NCBI GenBank assembly: GCA_002401545.1 | Contig: NVTJ01000037.1 | Span: forward strand, 1-6,395 | Source of the DNA: Alphaproteobacteria bacterium | Lineage (GTDB): Bacteria > Pseudomonadota > Alphaproteobacteria > Sphingomonadales > Emcibacteraceae | Direction: 5' to 3' | DNA: 6,395 nucleotides | In this document: positions 1 through 6,395 of the stretch, in pieces | Layout of the letters: every line of letters starts with the position of its first letter | How positions within the stretch are numbered: the first letter of the stretch is position 1 | Position numbers and translations under genes: made by a program | The notes under the pieces: generated by a model | What the model was told of the DNA's origin: nothing | Databases searched by the model: none | The model's input: the letters and a program-made list of their open reading frames with translations, nothing else

Positions 1-498
1 AATTTCCGGCATGGCGATCAGCCGGTCGCGGTAATATTCCGCCAGGGTCTTTAACTCGCTGAGGGTCAGTTTAACGGAAGTAAGGGCAATATTGGCCACC
101 GCGTTAATCCGGCCCAGCTGTTTGATCACCGGGTCTTCTATATTATCGGGAAAGTTCTGGATGGCATCAATTTCCGTATTTATATCATCGGCAAACTCGC
201 GGATGTTGCCTGCTTCCTGCATCTCCAGGGTAAAAATAGCCATATTGTCGCGGGCATCACATTCCTGTTCTTTAAGAAAGCTGATGCCATCTGTGGCATC
301 TTCCAGCGGGTTGCAAATGCCATCTTCAACATCAGCCGGACTGGCCCCGGGATAAGCAACCGTGACCTGTATCTTGCTGGGCTTGATCAAGGGGAAGGAT
401 TCCTTGTTCAGCGACCACAGTGAATTAAGCCCGATAGCAATGATGGCCATCATCAGGATATTACTGATGGTGGGATGTGCCGCGAAATAGCGGATCAT
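1..498 (-). CDS. RND-family efflux permease, N-terminal 166 residues (3' end outside window)
   Basis: Proton-driven inner-membrane pump of the AcrB/MdtB/HAE type; it would work with the adjacent adaptor and an outer-membrane TolC-like channel. The frame is open from the ATG at 498 to base 1, so only the N-terminus is visible. Residues about 11-30 (SNILMMAIIAIGLNSLW) form TM1. They are followed by the RND porter-domain start: ESFPLIKP, then IQVTVAYPGASPADVEDGI and NPLEDATDGI, close to the family pattern 'FP-x-P-x-I-x-V-x-YPGAS-P-x-DVE-x-PLE'. Residues about 80-166 continue into the first periplasmic subdomain. The start overlaps the adaptor stop as ATGA (498-495), with a purine-rich GAGAGAGA about 6 bases upstream (512-505), so the two genes are probably translationally coupled. 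Family membership is firm. Substrate cannot be told from this part. Confidence 0.93.
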   Translation of the reverse strand, partial: MIRYFAAHPTISNILMMAIIAIGLNSLWSLNKESFPLIKPSKIQVTVAYPGASPADVEDGICNPLEDATDGISFLKEQECDARDNMAIFTLEMQEAGNIREFADDINTEIDAIQNFPDNIEDPVIKQLGRINAVANIALTSVKLTLSELKTLAEYYRDRLIAMPEI

Positions 499-1889
499 TC
501 GCCGTCTCTCTCTTCAAAATCAACTTGGCCAAAATCACCTAAAGCATCTTTTGCCAGTTGCTTTTCATAATCAGCCGACGGTATGGGATTGAGGGGCAGG
601 CCTTCAATGACCGGAATAACATCGGTGATGATAATCCTTTCGCCTTCGCGGATACCCCCGTCGATAACAACCAGCTGGCCCTGTTTATGGAGAATATTTA
701 CCGGGCGTATTTCCAGTTTATTACCCGGGCTGGCCACGTAAAGCCGCCCCTGATGAAGGGCCTTGCGGGGAAGAACCATCATTTCCCGCACCGGGGCAAA
801 AAATTCAACGGCCACAAACATGCCCTTTAACAGCGGCGGACGTTTGCCGGGAATGATATTCTCGTAAGGATTATTGATGGCAACAACCAGACTGACAGTA
901 TTACGCGTAGGATCAATGGATTCGCCAATACGTAAAAATTTGCCCTGCCATTTTGCCTGCGCCCGTTTATCACCAACCAGACTGACATTCGCCCCGATCT
1001 GCATTTGTGAGAAAGCCCGTTGAAAATCTTCCGGCCTTTGCAGATTAAGCACATCTTTGCCAAGCCCCGCAATCAGGGGAGAAAACTGACTTACCGGCAG
1101 CGCGGCACTGACTTCAACCGCCTGAATACCCAAGGCTTCAAACAACAGGCTGCCGACGGCGACAAATTCACCTTTTTCGACAGATACCGTGCCAATACGG
1201 GCATCAAAAGGCAGTGAAATTTCAGTGCGCCCCAATGTGTCCTGACTTTGAGCAAGCTGAACCCTGGATTTTTTAATCTGCGCCTTGATGGCGGCGCGGC
1301 GGCTGGCAAAGGCCGCGAGTTTACCCTCCTGTTCCTCGACCTGCTGACTGAGCTGTAAAACTTTTTGTTGTTCCCCGTCCAGCGTTGAGCGGGTAATGAC
1401 CCGTTTTTCCCAAAGGATCAGAAAACGGTCCAGTTCTTTTTGACCAATATCCAGATTCTTCCGGGCAATATCCAAAGACCGCCGGCTGCTTGTCTCCTCC
1501 ACATCCAATTGCTTCAGAGAAGACTGGCTGCTGGTCAATCCGGCCTTGCTCTGATCCAGGGAAAATTCAAAGGTCGTCGGTTCAATGCGTAACACCACCG
1601 TGTCTTTGGCCAGACTGGCCCCTTTTTTCAAATCGGGGTGGATATAGCTGACCTTGCCGCTGATCTCGGTTCTGGCTTTCAGTAAAACTACGGGTTCCAC
1701 ATGACCATAGGCCATGGCTCGCGCCCGAAAAGGAAGTTTGCGGGCGGTAATAACCTCTACTGTTCTGGTGGCAAACTGCAGTTCCTCATGTTCAATGGCC
1801 GGTCTGGATTTGACAGCAATAATCACGATCAACAACGCGATAATAAAAATTAACGGCAAAATAACTGCTCTTTTCATGAATTTTTTCAT
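495..1889 (-). CDS. RND efflux periplasmic adaptor (HlyD/AcrA-type membrane-fusion protein), 464 aa
   Basis: Links an inner-membrane pump to an outer-membrane channel. A basic N-terminus (MKKFMKR) and a hydrophobic segment at about residues 8-26 anchor it in the inner membrane; there is no lipobox Cys, so it is not a lipoprotein. The order of parts is: first lipoyl half at about 65-105 (KARTEISGKVSYI), a long alpha-helical coiled-coil hairpin at about 106-217 rich in Q, K, E, L and R, second lipoyl half at about 218-250 (RTEISLPFDARIGTVSVEKG), beta-barrel at about 255-365, and membrane-proximal domain at about 370-425 (VLPRKAL, then GGIREGERII). The tail is acidic. At 464 residues it is longer than many AcrA-type adaptors, mainly through the hairpin. 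ATG 1889 is chosen because GAGAGA (1900-1895) lies 5 bases upstream; the in-frame ATG four codons later is an alternative. It is the first gene of the operon with the RND permease. Confidence 0.93.
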   Translation of the reverse strand: MKKFMKRAVILPLIFIIALLIVIIAVKSRPAIEHEELQFATRTVEVITARKLPFRARAMAYGHVEPVVLLKARTEISGKVSYIHPDLKKGASLAKDTVVLRIEPTTFEFSLDQSKAGLTSSQSSLKQLDVEETSSRRSLDIARKNLDIGQKELDRFLILWEKRVITRSTLDGEQQKVLQLSQQVEEQEGKLAAFASRRAAIKAQIKKSRVQLAQSQDTLGRTEISLPFDARIGTVSVEKGEFVAVGSLLFEALGIQAVEVSAALPVSQFSPLIAGLGKDVLNLQRPEDFQRAFSQMQIGANVSLVGDKRAQAKWQGKFLRIGESIDPTRNTVSLVVAINNPYENIIPGKRPPLLKGMFVAVEFFAPVREMMVLPRKALHQGRLYVASPGNKLEIRPVNILHKQGQLVVIDGGIREGERIIITDVIPVIEGLPLNPIPSADYEKQLAKDALGDFGQVDFEERDGE

Positions 1890-1929
1890 GATTTTCTCTC
1901 TATAAATAAAAAAATGTCAGCAAGGAAAG

Positions 1930-1935
1930 ATTATA
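1930..1935 (-). promoter_or_regulatory. Candidate -10 element (TATAAT) for the adaptor/RND operon
   Basis: The minus strand reads TATAAT, a perfect sigma70 -10, about 41 bases upstream of the adaptor ATG. It would give a start of transcription near 1923 and a short leader of about 34 bases. No good -35 hexamer lies 16-18 bases upstream, which suggests weak or activator-assisted transcription. The FNR-type box at 1963-1976 would be centred near -46 for this promoter, about 5 bases from the usual class II position. Prediction by eye only. Confidence 0.4.
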
Positions 1936-1962
1936 AGGATCAGGACCATGATATTCTACTCT

Positions 1963-1976
1963 TTGATCAAGATCAA
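1963..1976. promoter_or_regulatory. FNR/ANR/FixK-type binding site, exact consensus
   Basis: The 14 bases TTGATCAAGATCAA fit TTGAT-N4-ATCAA with no mismatch; this is the consensus for FNR/ANR-type regulators that activate genes at low oxygen. The centre is 1969.5. A -10-like TAAAAT at 1998-2003 would place transcription start near 2010-2011, putting the box about -41, the class II activator position for the plus-strand host-attachment gene. The site lies in the 151-base gap between two divergent genes, not in coding sequence. The regulator itself is not in the window, so FNR, ANR and FixK cannot be told apart. Confidence 0.7.
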
Positions 1977-1997
1977 TCCAGCTTTACACGGATCATA

Positions 1998-2003
1998 TAA
2001 AAT
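1998..2003 (+). promoter_or_regulatory. Candidate -10 element of the FNR-type promoter for the host-attachment gene
   Basis: TAAAAT lies within an AT-rich run (CATATAAAATAG) and is spaced from the FNR-type box as expected for a class II promoter, with about 29 bases from box centre to the first -10 base. No -35 hexamer is correctly spaced, which is usual for such promoters. TATAAA two bases upstream is an alternative. Transcription would begin near 2011, downstream of the earlier in-frame ATG at 1948, which supports translation from 2041. Confidence 0.5.
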
Positions 2004-2040
2004 AGTCCGGTTGCAACATACAAGACAGGAGACCATCCTC

Positions 2041-2499
2041 ATGCCGATGCATAAGAAAAAAACCTGGATTTTAACTGCCGACAGTGCCAAGGCAAAAATC
2101 TTTGGGTGGATACCGGAACATAAGAACCTGCGGGAAATTTACGCCCTTGATGACAAGGATGCCCGAAAGCATGAACGTGACCTGAAATCAGAAAGACCCG
2201 GTCATGGTCAGGGCTTTGCCTCAAAAGTCCGTTATGCCGTTGAAGACCCGGCCAGCTTCAAACAACAGGCCAGCCTGACATTTCTGAAAAAACTGGCGGA
2301 TTTCCTCAGCGAGGCAAATACTCAAGCAAAATATGATGCGATGGTGGTGATCGCCCCGGATGAGATTTATCATATCATTCGGGATAACCTGTCGCCGGAG
2401 GGACAGGATAAAATCACCCTTCATCACGCAAAAAACCTGACCAATATGCCCGCCGCTGATCTCTCGGAATATTATGTCAAGACCTTAACCCTGCTTTAG
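2041..2499 (+). CDS. Host-attachment family protein (baeRF-related), 152 aa
   Basis: Small soluble cytoplasmic protein resembling the family named 'protein required for attachment to host cells' (Host_attach), which to my knowledge is related to the bacterial/archaeal eRF1-like (baeRF) fold. Its biochemical activity is not established and the name should not be taken literally. Family-like features are TWILTADSAKAKIF (residues 8-21), the basic segment ERDLKSERPGHG (45-56), the strand YDAMVVIAP (98-106), and a C-terminal helix start KNLTNMPAADL (131-141). The frame is open back to an ATG at 1948. ATG 2041 is preferred because AGGAG (2027-2031) lies 9 bases upstream, the protein then starts just before the conserved first strand, and the predicted transcript starts near 2011. 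The extra residues from 1948 would be encoded across the FNR-type box. Low-oxygen induction is likely. The 3' end overlaps the convergent ATPase gene by 15 bases. Confidence 0.85.
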   Translation: MPMHKKKTWILTADSAKAKIFGWIPEHKNLREIYALDDKDARKHERDLKSERPGHGQGFASKVRYAVEDPASFKQQASLTFLKKLADFLSEANTQAKYDAMVVIAPDEIYHIIRDNLSPEGQDKITLHHAKNLTNMPAADLSEYYVKTLTLL

Positions 2500-5217
2500 G
2501 TAACGCCGGGCCACAGTCTTTTCTATCTCCACAAGGATGAAGAGACCAAGAGCAAACAGGATAATCCGCCCCCAGGATTCAAAACCAATTGACGTGGTAT
2601 GGAAAATTACCTGCATGACCGGCAAATAAGTGAAAAGAAGCTGAAACCCCATAACAAGGGCGACCGCGATCAAGACAGGACGGCTCCCGAACAGACCATC
2701 CCAGGTCCAGGACTTGTCAATAATCCGGCGACAGTTGAACAGATAGACAATCTCACCGGCAACGAGTGTATTGACCGCAACAGTTCGGGCGACATCCAGA
2801 CTGGCGCCAAAGGCCTGTTCCCATTTGAACAGGCCAAAAGTTCCCAGCGAGAGCAATATTGATACAAAGATAATCCGCCATATGAGGAAGCCGGACAGGA
2901 TCGGCGCATCGGGCGCGCGCGGCGGGCGCGTCATGACGCCGGCTTCGGTGGCTTCAAAAGCAAGAGCAACGCCCAGGGTGACCGCTGTAATCATATTTAC
3001 CCACAGGATTTGCACCGGTGTGATGGGAAGCGCCTGAGCAAACAGGACAGCGGCAAGAATAGTCAGCGCCTCACCGATACTTGTGGGCAGAAGCACCAGA
3101 ATACTCTTTTTTAAATTGTCAAAGACGGTCCGCCCCTCTTCCACAGCATGCATGATAGCCGCGAAATTATCGTCGGCAAGGACCATCTCCGCCGCTTCTT
3201 TCGCCGCCTCGGTGCCTTTACAGCCCATGGCAATGCCAATGTCGGCGCGCTTGAGAGCCGGCGCGTCATTAACGCCGTCCCCGGTCATCGCCACCACATG
3301 ACCTCTGGCTTGAAGGGCGCAGATCAGCCGCAGTTTATGCTCCGGCGTCGTACGGGCAAATATGTCAGCCTCACTGGCTGCGGTGGCAAAATCCTCCTCT
3401 GACAGGGCATCCAGATCTTTGCCGGTTACGACAGGATGATCCTTGCCAAGATCAAAATACGCGCCAATTGCCCGGGCGGTTGTCCCGTGATCTCCGGTGA
3501 TCATCTTGACCTGAATGCCGGCATTCCGGCACTTCCTGACCGCTTCAATGGCATCACTGCGCGGGGGGTCCATCAGGCCAAACATGGCCATCATGGTCAA
3601 TCCTGTCTCAACATCCTTAAAACCCAGATTCAGATGTTCAGGGTCAGTCAGACGGCAGGCGATGGCAATGACCCGCTGCGCTTTTGACGCCATCGCCTCA
3701 ATCTGTTCAAGCCAGTAAGGCGTATCCAACGCCAGATCCGCGCCATTGCTGCGCTGGGAACTGCACATCTCCAGAATTCTCTCCGGGGCGCCTTTAACAT
3801 ATATATAGCCCTGTCCCTCATGATCGTGATGAAGGGTCGCCATGAACTTGTGAACAGATTCAAAGGGGATCAGGTCGGTACGCGGCTGGGACTGCCGCAC
3901 AAAATCCATATCAGGCTTTGCCTTTATTCCAGCCGCCAACAGGGCACCATCGGTCGGGTTTCCCTGTAGCCTCCAATGCCCCTCCAACGGATTCAATTCT
4001 GCATCATTACACAGAATAGCGGCCTGGGCAGCGGCGGCAAGGTCTGGATGTTGGCGGGCGCTCACGGGATTACCATCAATGCGGAATTCTCCCACAGGGG
4101 CATACCCCCGGCCCGTGACCTCATAGTGTTGACGGGCGGTAACGATGGTTTGAACCATAAGCTCGTTACGGGTCAATGTGCCGGTTTTATCGGAACAGAT
4201 GACCGTGACAGCGCCCAGAGTCTCAACGGCAGGAAGCCTGCGTATGATGGCATTGCGCCGGGCCATGCGGGTGACACCGATCGCCAGCGTGATGGTCATA
4301 ACCGGTGGCAGTCCTTCAGGAATTGCCGCAACGGCAAGGCCAACAGCCACCATAAACATTTCATTGAGCGCATTGCCCTGAACCAGAAAGCCAAAGAGCA
4401 GAGTTGCGGCGGCAATGATCAGGATCGCCAGCGTAAGCCAACGGCTGAACACACCTATCTGGCGCAACAGGGGTGTGGTGAGGCTCTGGACCTCTGCCAG
4501 CAGGGAACTGATCTGACCGATCTCGGTATGGTCAGCGGTCTCGACAACGATACCGGTGCCCTTGCCGTAAGTCACAAGGGTTCCGGCATAAGCCATGGGG
4601 CTGCGGTCTCCCAGCTCCGTTTCCCGGGCGACCGGTTCCGTCATTTTTTCCACGGCCTCTGACTCGCCGGTCAAAACCGATTCCTGAATTTGAAGGCTCC
4701 TGATCTCTGACAGGCGAAGGTCTGCGGGTACCCGGTCGCCTGATTGAAGCAGCACAATATCACCCGGAACCAGCGTTTCAGCGGGAACGGTCAGGACATG
4801 GCCGTCACGCCTGACGCGGGCCTGTGGGGACAACATGACGCGTATGGCCTCCAGAGCCTTCTCCGCCTTGCCTTCCTGAATGAAGCCAAAGATGGCATTG
4901 ATGATCACCACACCGGCAATAACACCGGTATCAACCCAATGGCCAAGAAGCGCCGTCACCACAGCCGCCCCAATCAGGACGTAAAGCAGGACATTGTTGA
5001 ACTGTGCCAGAAACCGCGCCATTGCACTGCGCGGCCTGGGGGAAGGCAACCGGTTTAATCCATAGGCCGTCAGACGCTGCTGCGCTTCCCTGATCGTTAG
5101 GCCGCCTGCCCTGGTCCCGCATTTCTCCATGACGGAACTGACCGAAATCATATGCCAGGGCTGCCCCCCGCCCTGACTCTTTACGGTATTATCTGGCCGG
5201 AGGTTCACCATAACCAC
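2485..5217 (-). CDS. P-type cation-transporting ATPase (P2-type, SERCA/PMR1-like), about 908-910 aa
   Basis: ATP-driven cation pump of the inner membrane, full length. Numbering from GTG 5217: N-terminal cation-ATPase domain at about 20-70 (WHMISVSS, then YGLNRLP), M1/M2 about 74-113, actuator domain with TGES 183-186, M3/M4 about 259-303 with PEGLP 300-304, phosphorylation motif DKTGTLT with Asp343, nucleotide-binding KGAPE 475-479, ITGD 573-576, hinge TGDGVNDAP 645-653, and M5-M10 about 704-898. No heavy-metal CPC motif or metal-binding N-domain is present. In M6 the motif is NMITA (741-745): Ala745 falls where SERCA and PMR1 have the Ca2+-binding Asp, and Ser713 replaces the M5 Asn, while Glu301 and Glu716 are kept. 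Calcium specificity should therefore not be assumed. The start is uncertain: ATG 5211 or GTG 5217, neither with its own ribosome binding site; a short leader ORF overlaps it. ATG 5143 would remove the conserved Trp-His and is unlikely. Confidence 0.95.
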   Translation of the reverse strand: MVMVNLRPDNTVKSQGGGQPWHMISVSSVMEKCGTRAGGLTIREAQQRLTAYGLNRLPSPRPRSAMARFLAQFNNVLLYVLIGAAVVTALLGHWVDTGVIAGVVIINAIFGFIQEGKAEKALEAIRVMLSPQARVRRDGHVLTVPAETLVPGDIVLLQSGDRVPADLRLSEIRSLQIQESVLTGESEAVEKMTEPVARETELGDRSPMAYAGTLVTYGKGTGIVVETADHTEIGQISSLLAEVQSLTTPLLRQIGVFSRWLTLAILIIAAATLLFGFLVQGNALNEMFMVAVGLAVAAIPEGLPPVMTITLAIGVTRMARRNAIIRRLPAVETLGAVTVICSDKTGTLTRNELMVQTIVTARQHYEVTGRGYAPVGEFRIDGNPVSARQHPDLAAAAQAAILCNDAELNPLEGHWRLQGNPTDGALLAAGIKAKPDMDFVRQSQPRTDLIPFESVHKFMATLHHDHEGQGYIYVKGAPERILEMCSSQRSNGADLALDTPYWLEQIEAMASKAQRVIAIACRLTDPEHLNLGFKDVETGLTMMAMFGLMDPPRSDAIEAVRKCRNAGIQVKMITGDHGTTARAIGAYFDLGKDHPVVTGKDLDALSEEDFATAASEADIFARTTPEHKLRLICALQARGHVVAMTGDGVNDAPALKRADIGIAMGCKGTEAAKEAAEMVLADDNFAAIMHAVEEGRTVFDNLKKSILVLLPTSIGEALTILAAVLFAQALPITPVQILWVNMITAVTLGVALAFEATEAGVMTRPPRAPDAPILSGFLIWRIIFVSILLSLGTFGLFKWEQAFGASLDVARTVAVNTLVAGEIVYLFNCRRIIDKSWTWDGLFGSRPVLIAVALVMGFQLLFTYLPVMQVIFHTTSIGFESWGRIILFALGLFILVEIEKTVARRYLKQG

Positions 5218-5243
5218 AAACAGGGAGACTGTTCCATTGACAT
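5205..5243 (-). CDS. Putative 12-residue leader peptide overlapping the ATPase start
   Basis: The minus-strand ATG at 5243 opens a 12-codon frame, MSMEQSPCLWLW, ending in TGA at 5207-5205. It has a clear Shine-Dalgarno-like AAAAGAGG (5257-5250) six bases upstream, the best one in this region. The ATPase ATG (5211-5209) lies inside it in another frame, one base before the leader stop (ATGGTGA), an arrangement typical of translational coupling. The ATPase itself has no good ribosome binding site. It ends in Leu-Trp-Leu-Trp, but no attenuator hairpin was identified. The alternative is that a frameshift separates the real start from the ATPase frame. Confidence 0.4.
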   Translation of the reverse strand: MSMEQSPCLWLW

Positions 5244-5278
5244 AAGATACCTCTTTTATATGAAAAACTTAAAGTGAT

Positions 5279-5299
5279 ATTGCCAATTATATCGTCAAT
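5279..5299. repeat. Imperfect inverted repeat over the ATPase -10 (possible operator)
   Basis: Outer arms ATTG and CAAT flank a centre at 5289; 7 of 10 base pairs match on folding. It fully covers the candidate TATAAT of the ATPase promoter, where a repressor would act. Such weak palindromes are common in AT-rich DNA, so this is only a candidate. Confidence 0.2.
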
Positions 5300-5315
5300 C
5301 ATTCATATCCGGCAA
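5286..5315 (-). promoter_or_regulatory. Candidate sigma70 promoter for the leader/ATPase transcript
   Basis: The minus strand has TTGCCG (5315-5310, 4 of 6 matches to the -35 consensus), an 18-base spacer, and a perfect TATAAT (5291-5286). Transcription would start near 5279, leaving about 36 bases to the leader-peptide ATG. No FNR-type box was found in the 5218-5410 gap. An imperfect 21-base inverted repeat covers the -10. Prediction by eye. Confidence 0.45.
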
Positions 5316-5410
5316 GGATTTAATAAAGTGGAAAATTTAGTAACGCGCCGGGTATTTATGCTACATAATCAAGAAGTTCTGATTTTAGTTCGTTATACAG
5401 ATGAGGCGCA

Positions 5411-6395
5411 ATGATGAGGTTAAGATTTCTGGGGGCCACAGAAACGGTAACAGGTTCAAAATATCTGCTGGAAGAAAACAATGGCAAAATACTGATTGAT
5501 TGCGGCTTGTTTCAAGGCCATAAAGCTTTAAGGCTGAGGAATTGGGCCAGCCTTCCCCTTGACCCGGCGGCGCTGGATGCGGTGGTGCTGACCCACGCCC
5601 ATATGGATCACAGCGGCTATATCCCCCTGCTGGTTAAACAGGGGTTTCGCGGCAAAATCTATTGTTCCGAAGCAACCCGTGATCTTTGCGCCATTCTGTT
5701 GCCGGATAGCGGCTATCTTCAGGAAGAAGATGCCCGGCGGGCCAATAAATACGGTTACACCCGTCATACACCGGCCAAACCGCTTTACAGCCAGAAAGAT
5801 GCCCGAACGGCGCTTGAATTTTTTCATCCGGTGAAATTTGATGATTTTATCACAATGGACAATGGTCTGAAGTTCAAGCTCAAACACGCAGGTCACATAT
5901 TGGGCGCTTCCCTTGTTCAAATAGACAATGGCCGGAAAACCATTGTTTTTTCAGGCGACCTGGGCCGCCCGCATGATCCGGTCATGGTGGCGCCGGAACA
6001 TTTCGGGCAAGCGGATTATCTGGTGATAGAATCAACCTATGGCAACAGGCTGCATAGTAAATCAAACCCTCTGGAAACCATAGGGGAGATCATCACAACA
6101 ACGACAGCAAAAGGCGGAACCGTCTTAATTCCGGCCTTCGCTGTTGGCCGGACCCAAAGCCTGCTTTATTATATCCATGAGCTGAAACAAAAGGGACAAA
6201 TTCCCAATGTTCCCATTTTTCTGGATAGCCCCATGGCAATTAATGCCACTAAACTGATGCATCTGCATGCCCATGATCATCGACTGTCAGAAAAAGAATG
6301 CGCCAAAGTGTGTAATATTGCCACATATACAAAAACAGTTGAACAATCCAAAGCGTTGGGCAGGCAGAAGGTGCCTTCAGTGATCATTTCAGCCA
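5411..6395 (+). CDS. Beta-CASP metallo-beta-lactamase RNA exonuclease (Ysh1/COG1236-like), N-terminal 328 residues
   Basis: Zinc-dependent ribonuclease of the CPSF73/RNase J superfamily, cytoplasmic, expected to process or degrade RNA. The start LRFLGATETVTGSKYLL is typical of the family. Metal ligands numbered from ATG 5411: HAHMDH at 62-67 (motif 2), His162 in GHILGAS (motif 3), and Asp183 in FSGDLGRP (motif 4). Glu207 in ESTYG is beta-CASP motif A, followed by IPAFAVGRTQ. Motifs B and C, both usually His-containing, would lie past the right edge. The family is usually about 450 residues, so roughly a quarter is missing. Two adjacent ATGs exist; GAGG (5403-5406) is 4 bases from ATG 5411 and 7 from ATG 5414, so 5414 is at least as likely. 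It is divergent from the ATPase across 193 bases. A -10-like CATAAT (5364-5369) lacks a convincing -35. Confidence 0.93.
   Translation, partial: MMRLRFLGATETVTGSKYLLEENNGKILIDCGLFQGHKALRLRNWASLPLDPAALDAVVLTHAHMDHSGYIPLLVKQGFRGKIYCSEATRDLCAILLPDSGYLQEEDARRANKYGYTRHTPAKPLYSQKDARTALEFFHPVKFDDFITMDNGLKFKLKHAGHILGASLVQIDNGRKTIVFSGDLGRPHDPVMVAPEHFGQADYLVIESTYGNRLHSKSNPLETIGEIITTTTAKGGTVLIPAFAVGRTQSLLYYIHELKQKGQIPNVPIFLDSPMAINATKLMHLHAHDHRLSEKECAKVCNIATYTKTVEQSKALGRQKVPSVIISA

Noticed and set aside
92..355. An 87-codon plus-strand open frame at the left edge
   Set aside because: It is antisense to the RND permease, whose minus-strand frame shows the conserved YPGAS/DVE/PLE segment.
383..391. TTGATCAAG in the RND gene resembling part of the FNR-type box
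   Set aside because: Only one half-site fits (the other half is GGGAA), and it lies within coding sequence.
1948..2040. N-terminal extension of the host-attachment protein from ATG 1948
   Set aside because: An AAGGA lies upstream, but the extension would run through the FNR-type box and the -10, lacks family resemblance, and starts upstream of the predicted transcript; ATG 2041 has a better ribosome binding site.
2480..2515. Possible hairpin terminator between the convergent genes
   Set aside because: Only short imperfect arms (ACC/GGT) can be paired, with no following T-run; not supportable as a terminator.
3976..4662. A 228-codon open frame on the plus strand inside the ATPase gene
   Set aside because: It is antisense to a P-type ATPase with intact motifs on both sides, has no recognisable domain or plausible start signal, and reads as a low-complexity mirror of the ATPase codons.
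5528..5920. A 130-codon minus-strand open frame
   Set aside because: It lies opposite the beta-CASP nuclease across its HAHMDH and His162 region; the plus-strand frame is clearly the coding one.

Overview
The window looks like accessory chromosome from a Gram-negative bacterium. The evidence is a periplasmic adaptor paired with an RND inner-membrane pump. GC content is intermediate, and a CRP/FNR-family box plus the gene mix point to a proteobacterium. An alphaproteobacterium is possible, but the sequence does not settle the taxon.

Layout. (1) Positions 1-1889, minus strand: a two-gene efflux operon. A membrane-fusion (periplasmic adaptor) protein is followed, with a 4-base ATGA stop/start overlap, by an RND permease that runs off the left edge. 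(2) Positions 1890-2040: a divergent control region. It carries an exact match to the FNR/ANR-type consensus (TTGAT-N4-ATCAA, 1963-1976), placed as in a class II activated promoter for the plus-strand gene. (3) Positions 2041-2499, plus strand: a small soluble protein of the 'host attachment' family. (4) Positions 2485-5217, minus strand: a full-length P-type cation ATPase with SERCA/PMR1-like architecture. It converges on the previous gene and overlaps its 3' end by 15 bases. A 12-codon leader ORF with a good ribosome binding site sits on the ATPase start. (5) Positions 5218-5410: a second divergent control region. (6) Position 5411 to the right edge, plus strand: a beta-CASP metallo-beta-lactamase RNA-processing exonuclease (COG1236/Ysh1-like), truncated by the window.

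How it may fit together. From general knowledge, host-attachment proteins, PMR1-like ATPases and beta-CASP exonucleases tend to occur together with universal stress proteins and Hsp20 in FNR/ANR/FixK-controlled low-oxygen or energy-stress clusters. The FNR-type box supports that reading for the host-attachment gene. No such box is visible at the ATPase/exonuclease divergent region, so co-regulation of those two is inference. The efflux operon may be an unrelated neighbour or may share the 1890-2040 control region. I see no RNA genes, mobile elements, CRISPR arrays or clear intrinsic terminators.
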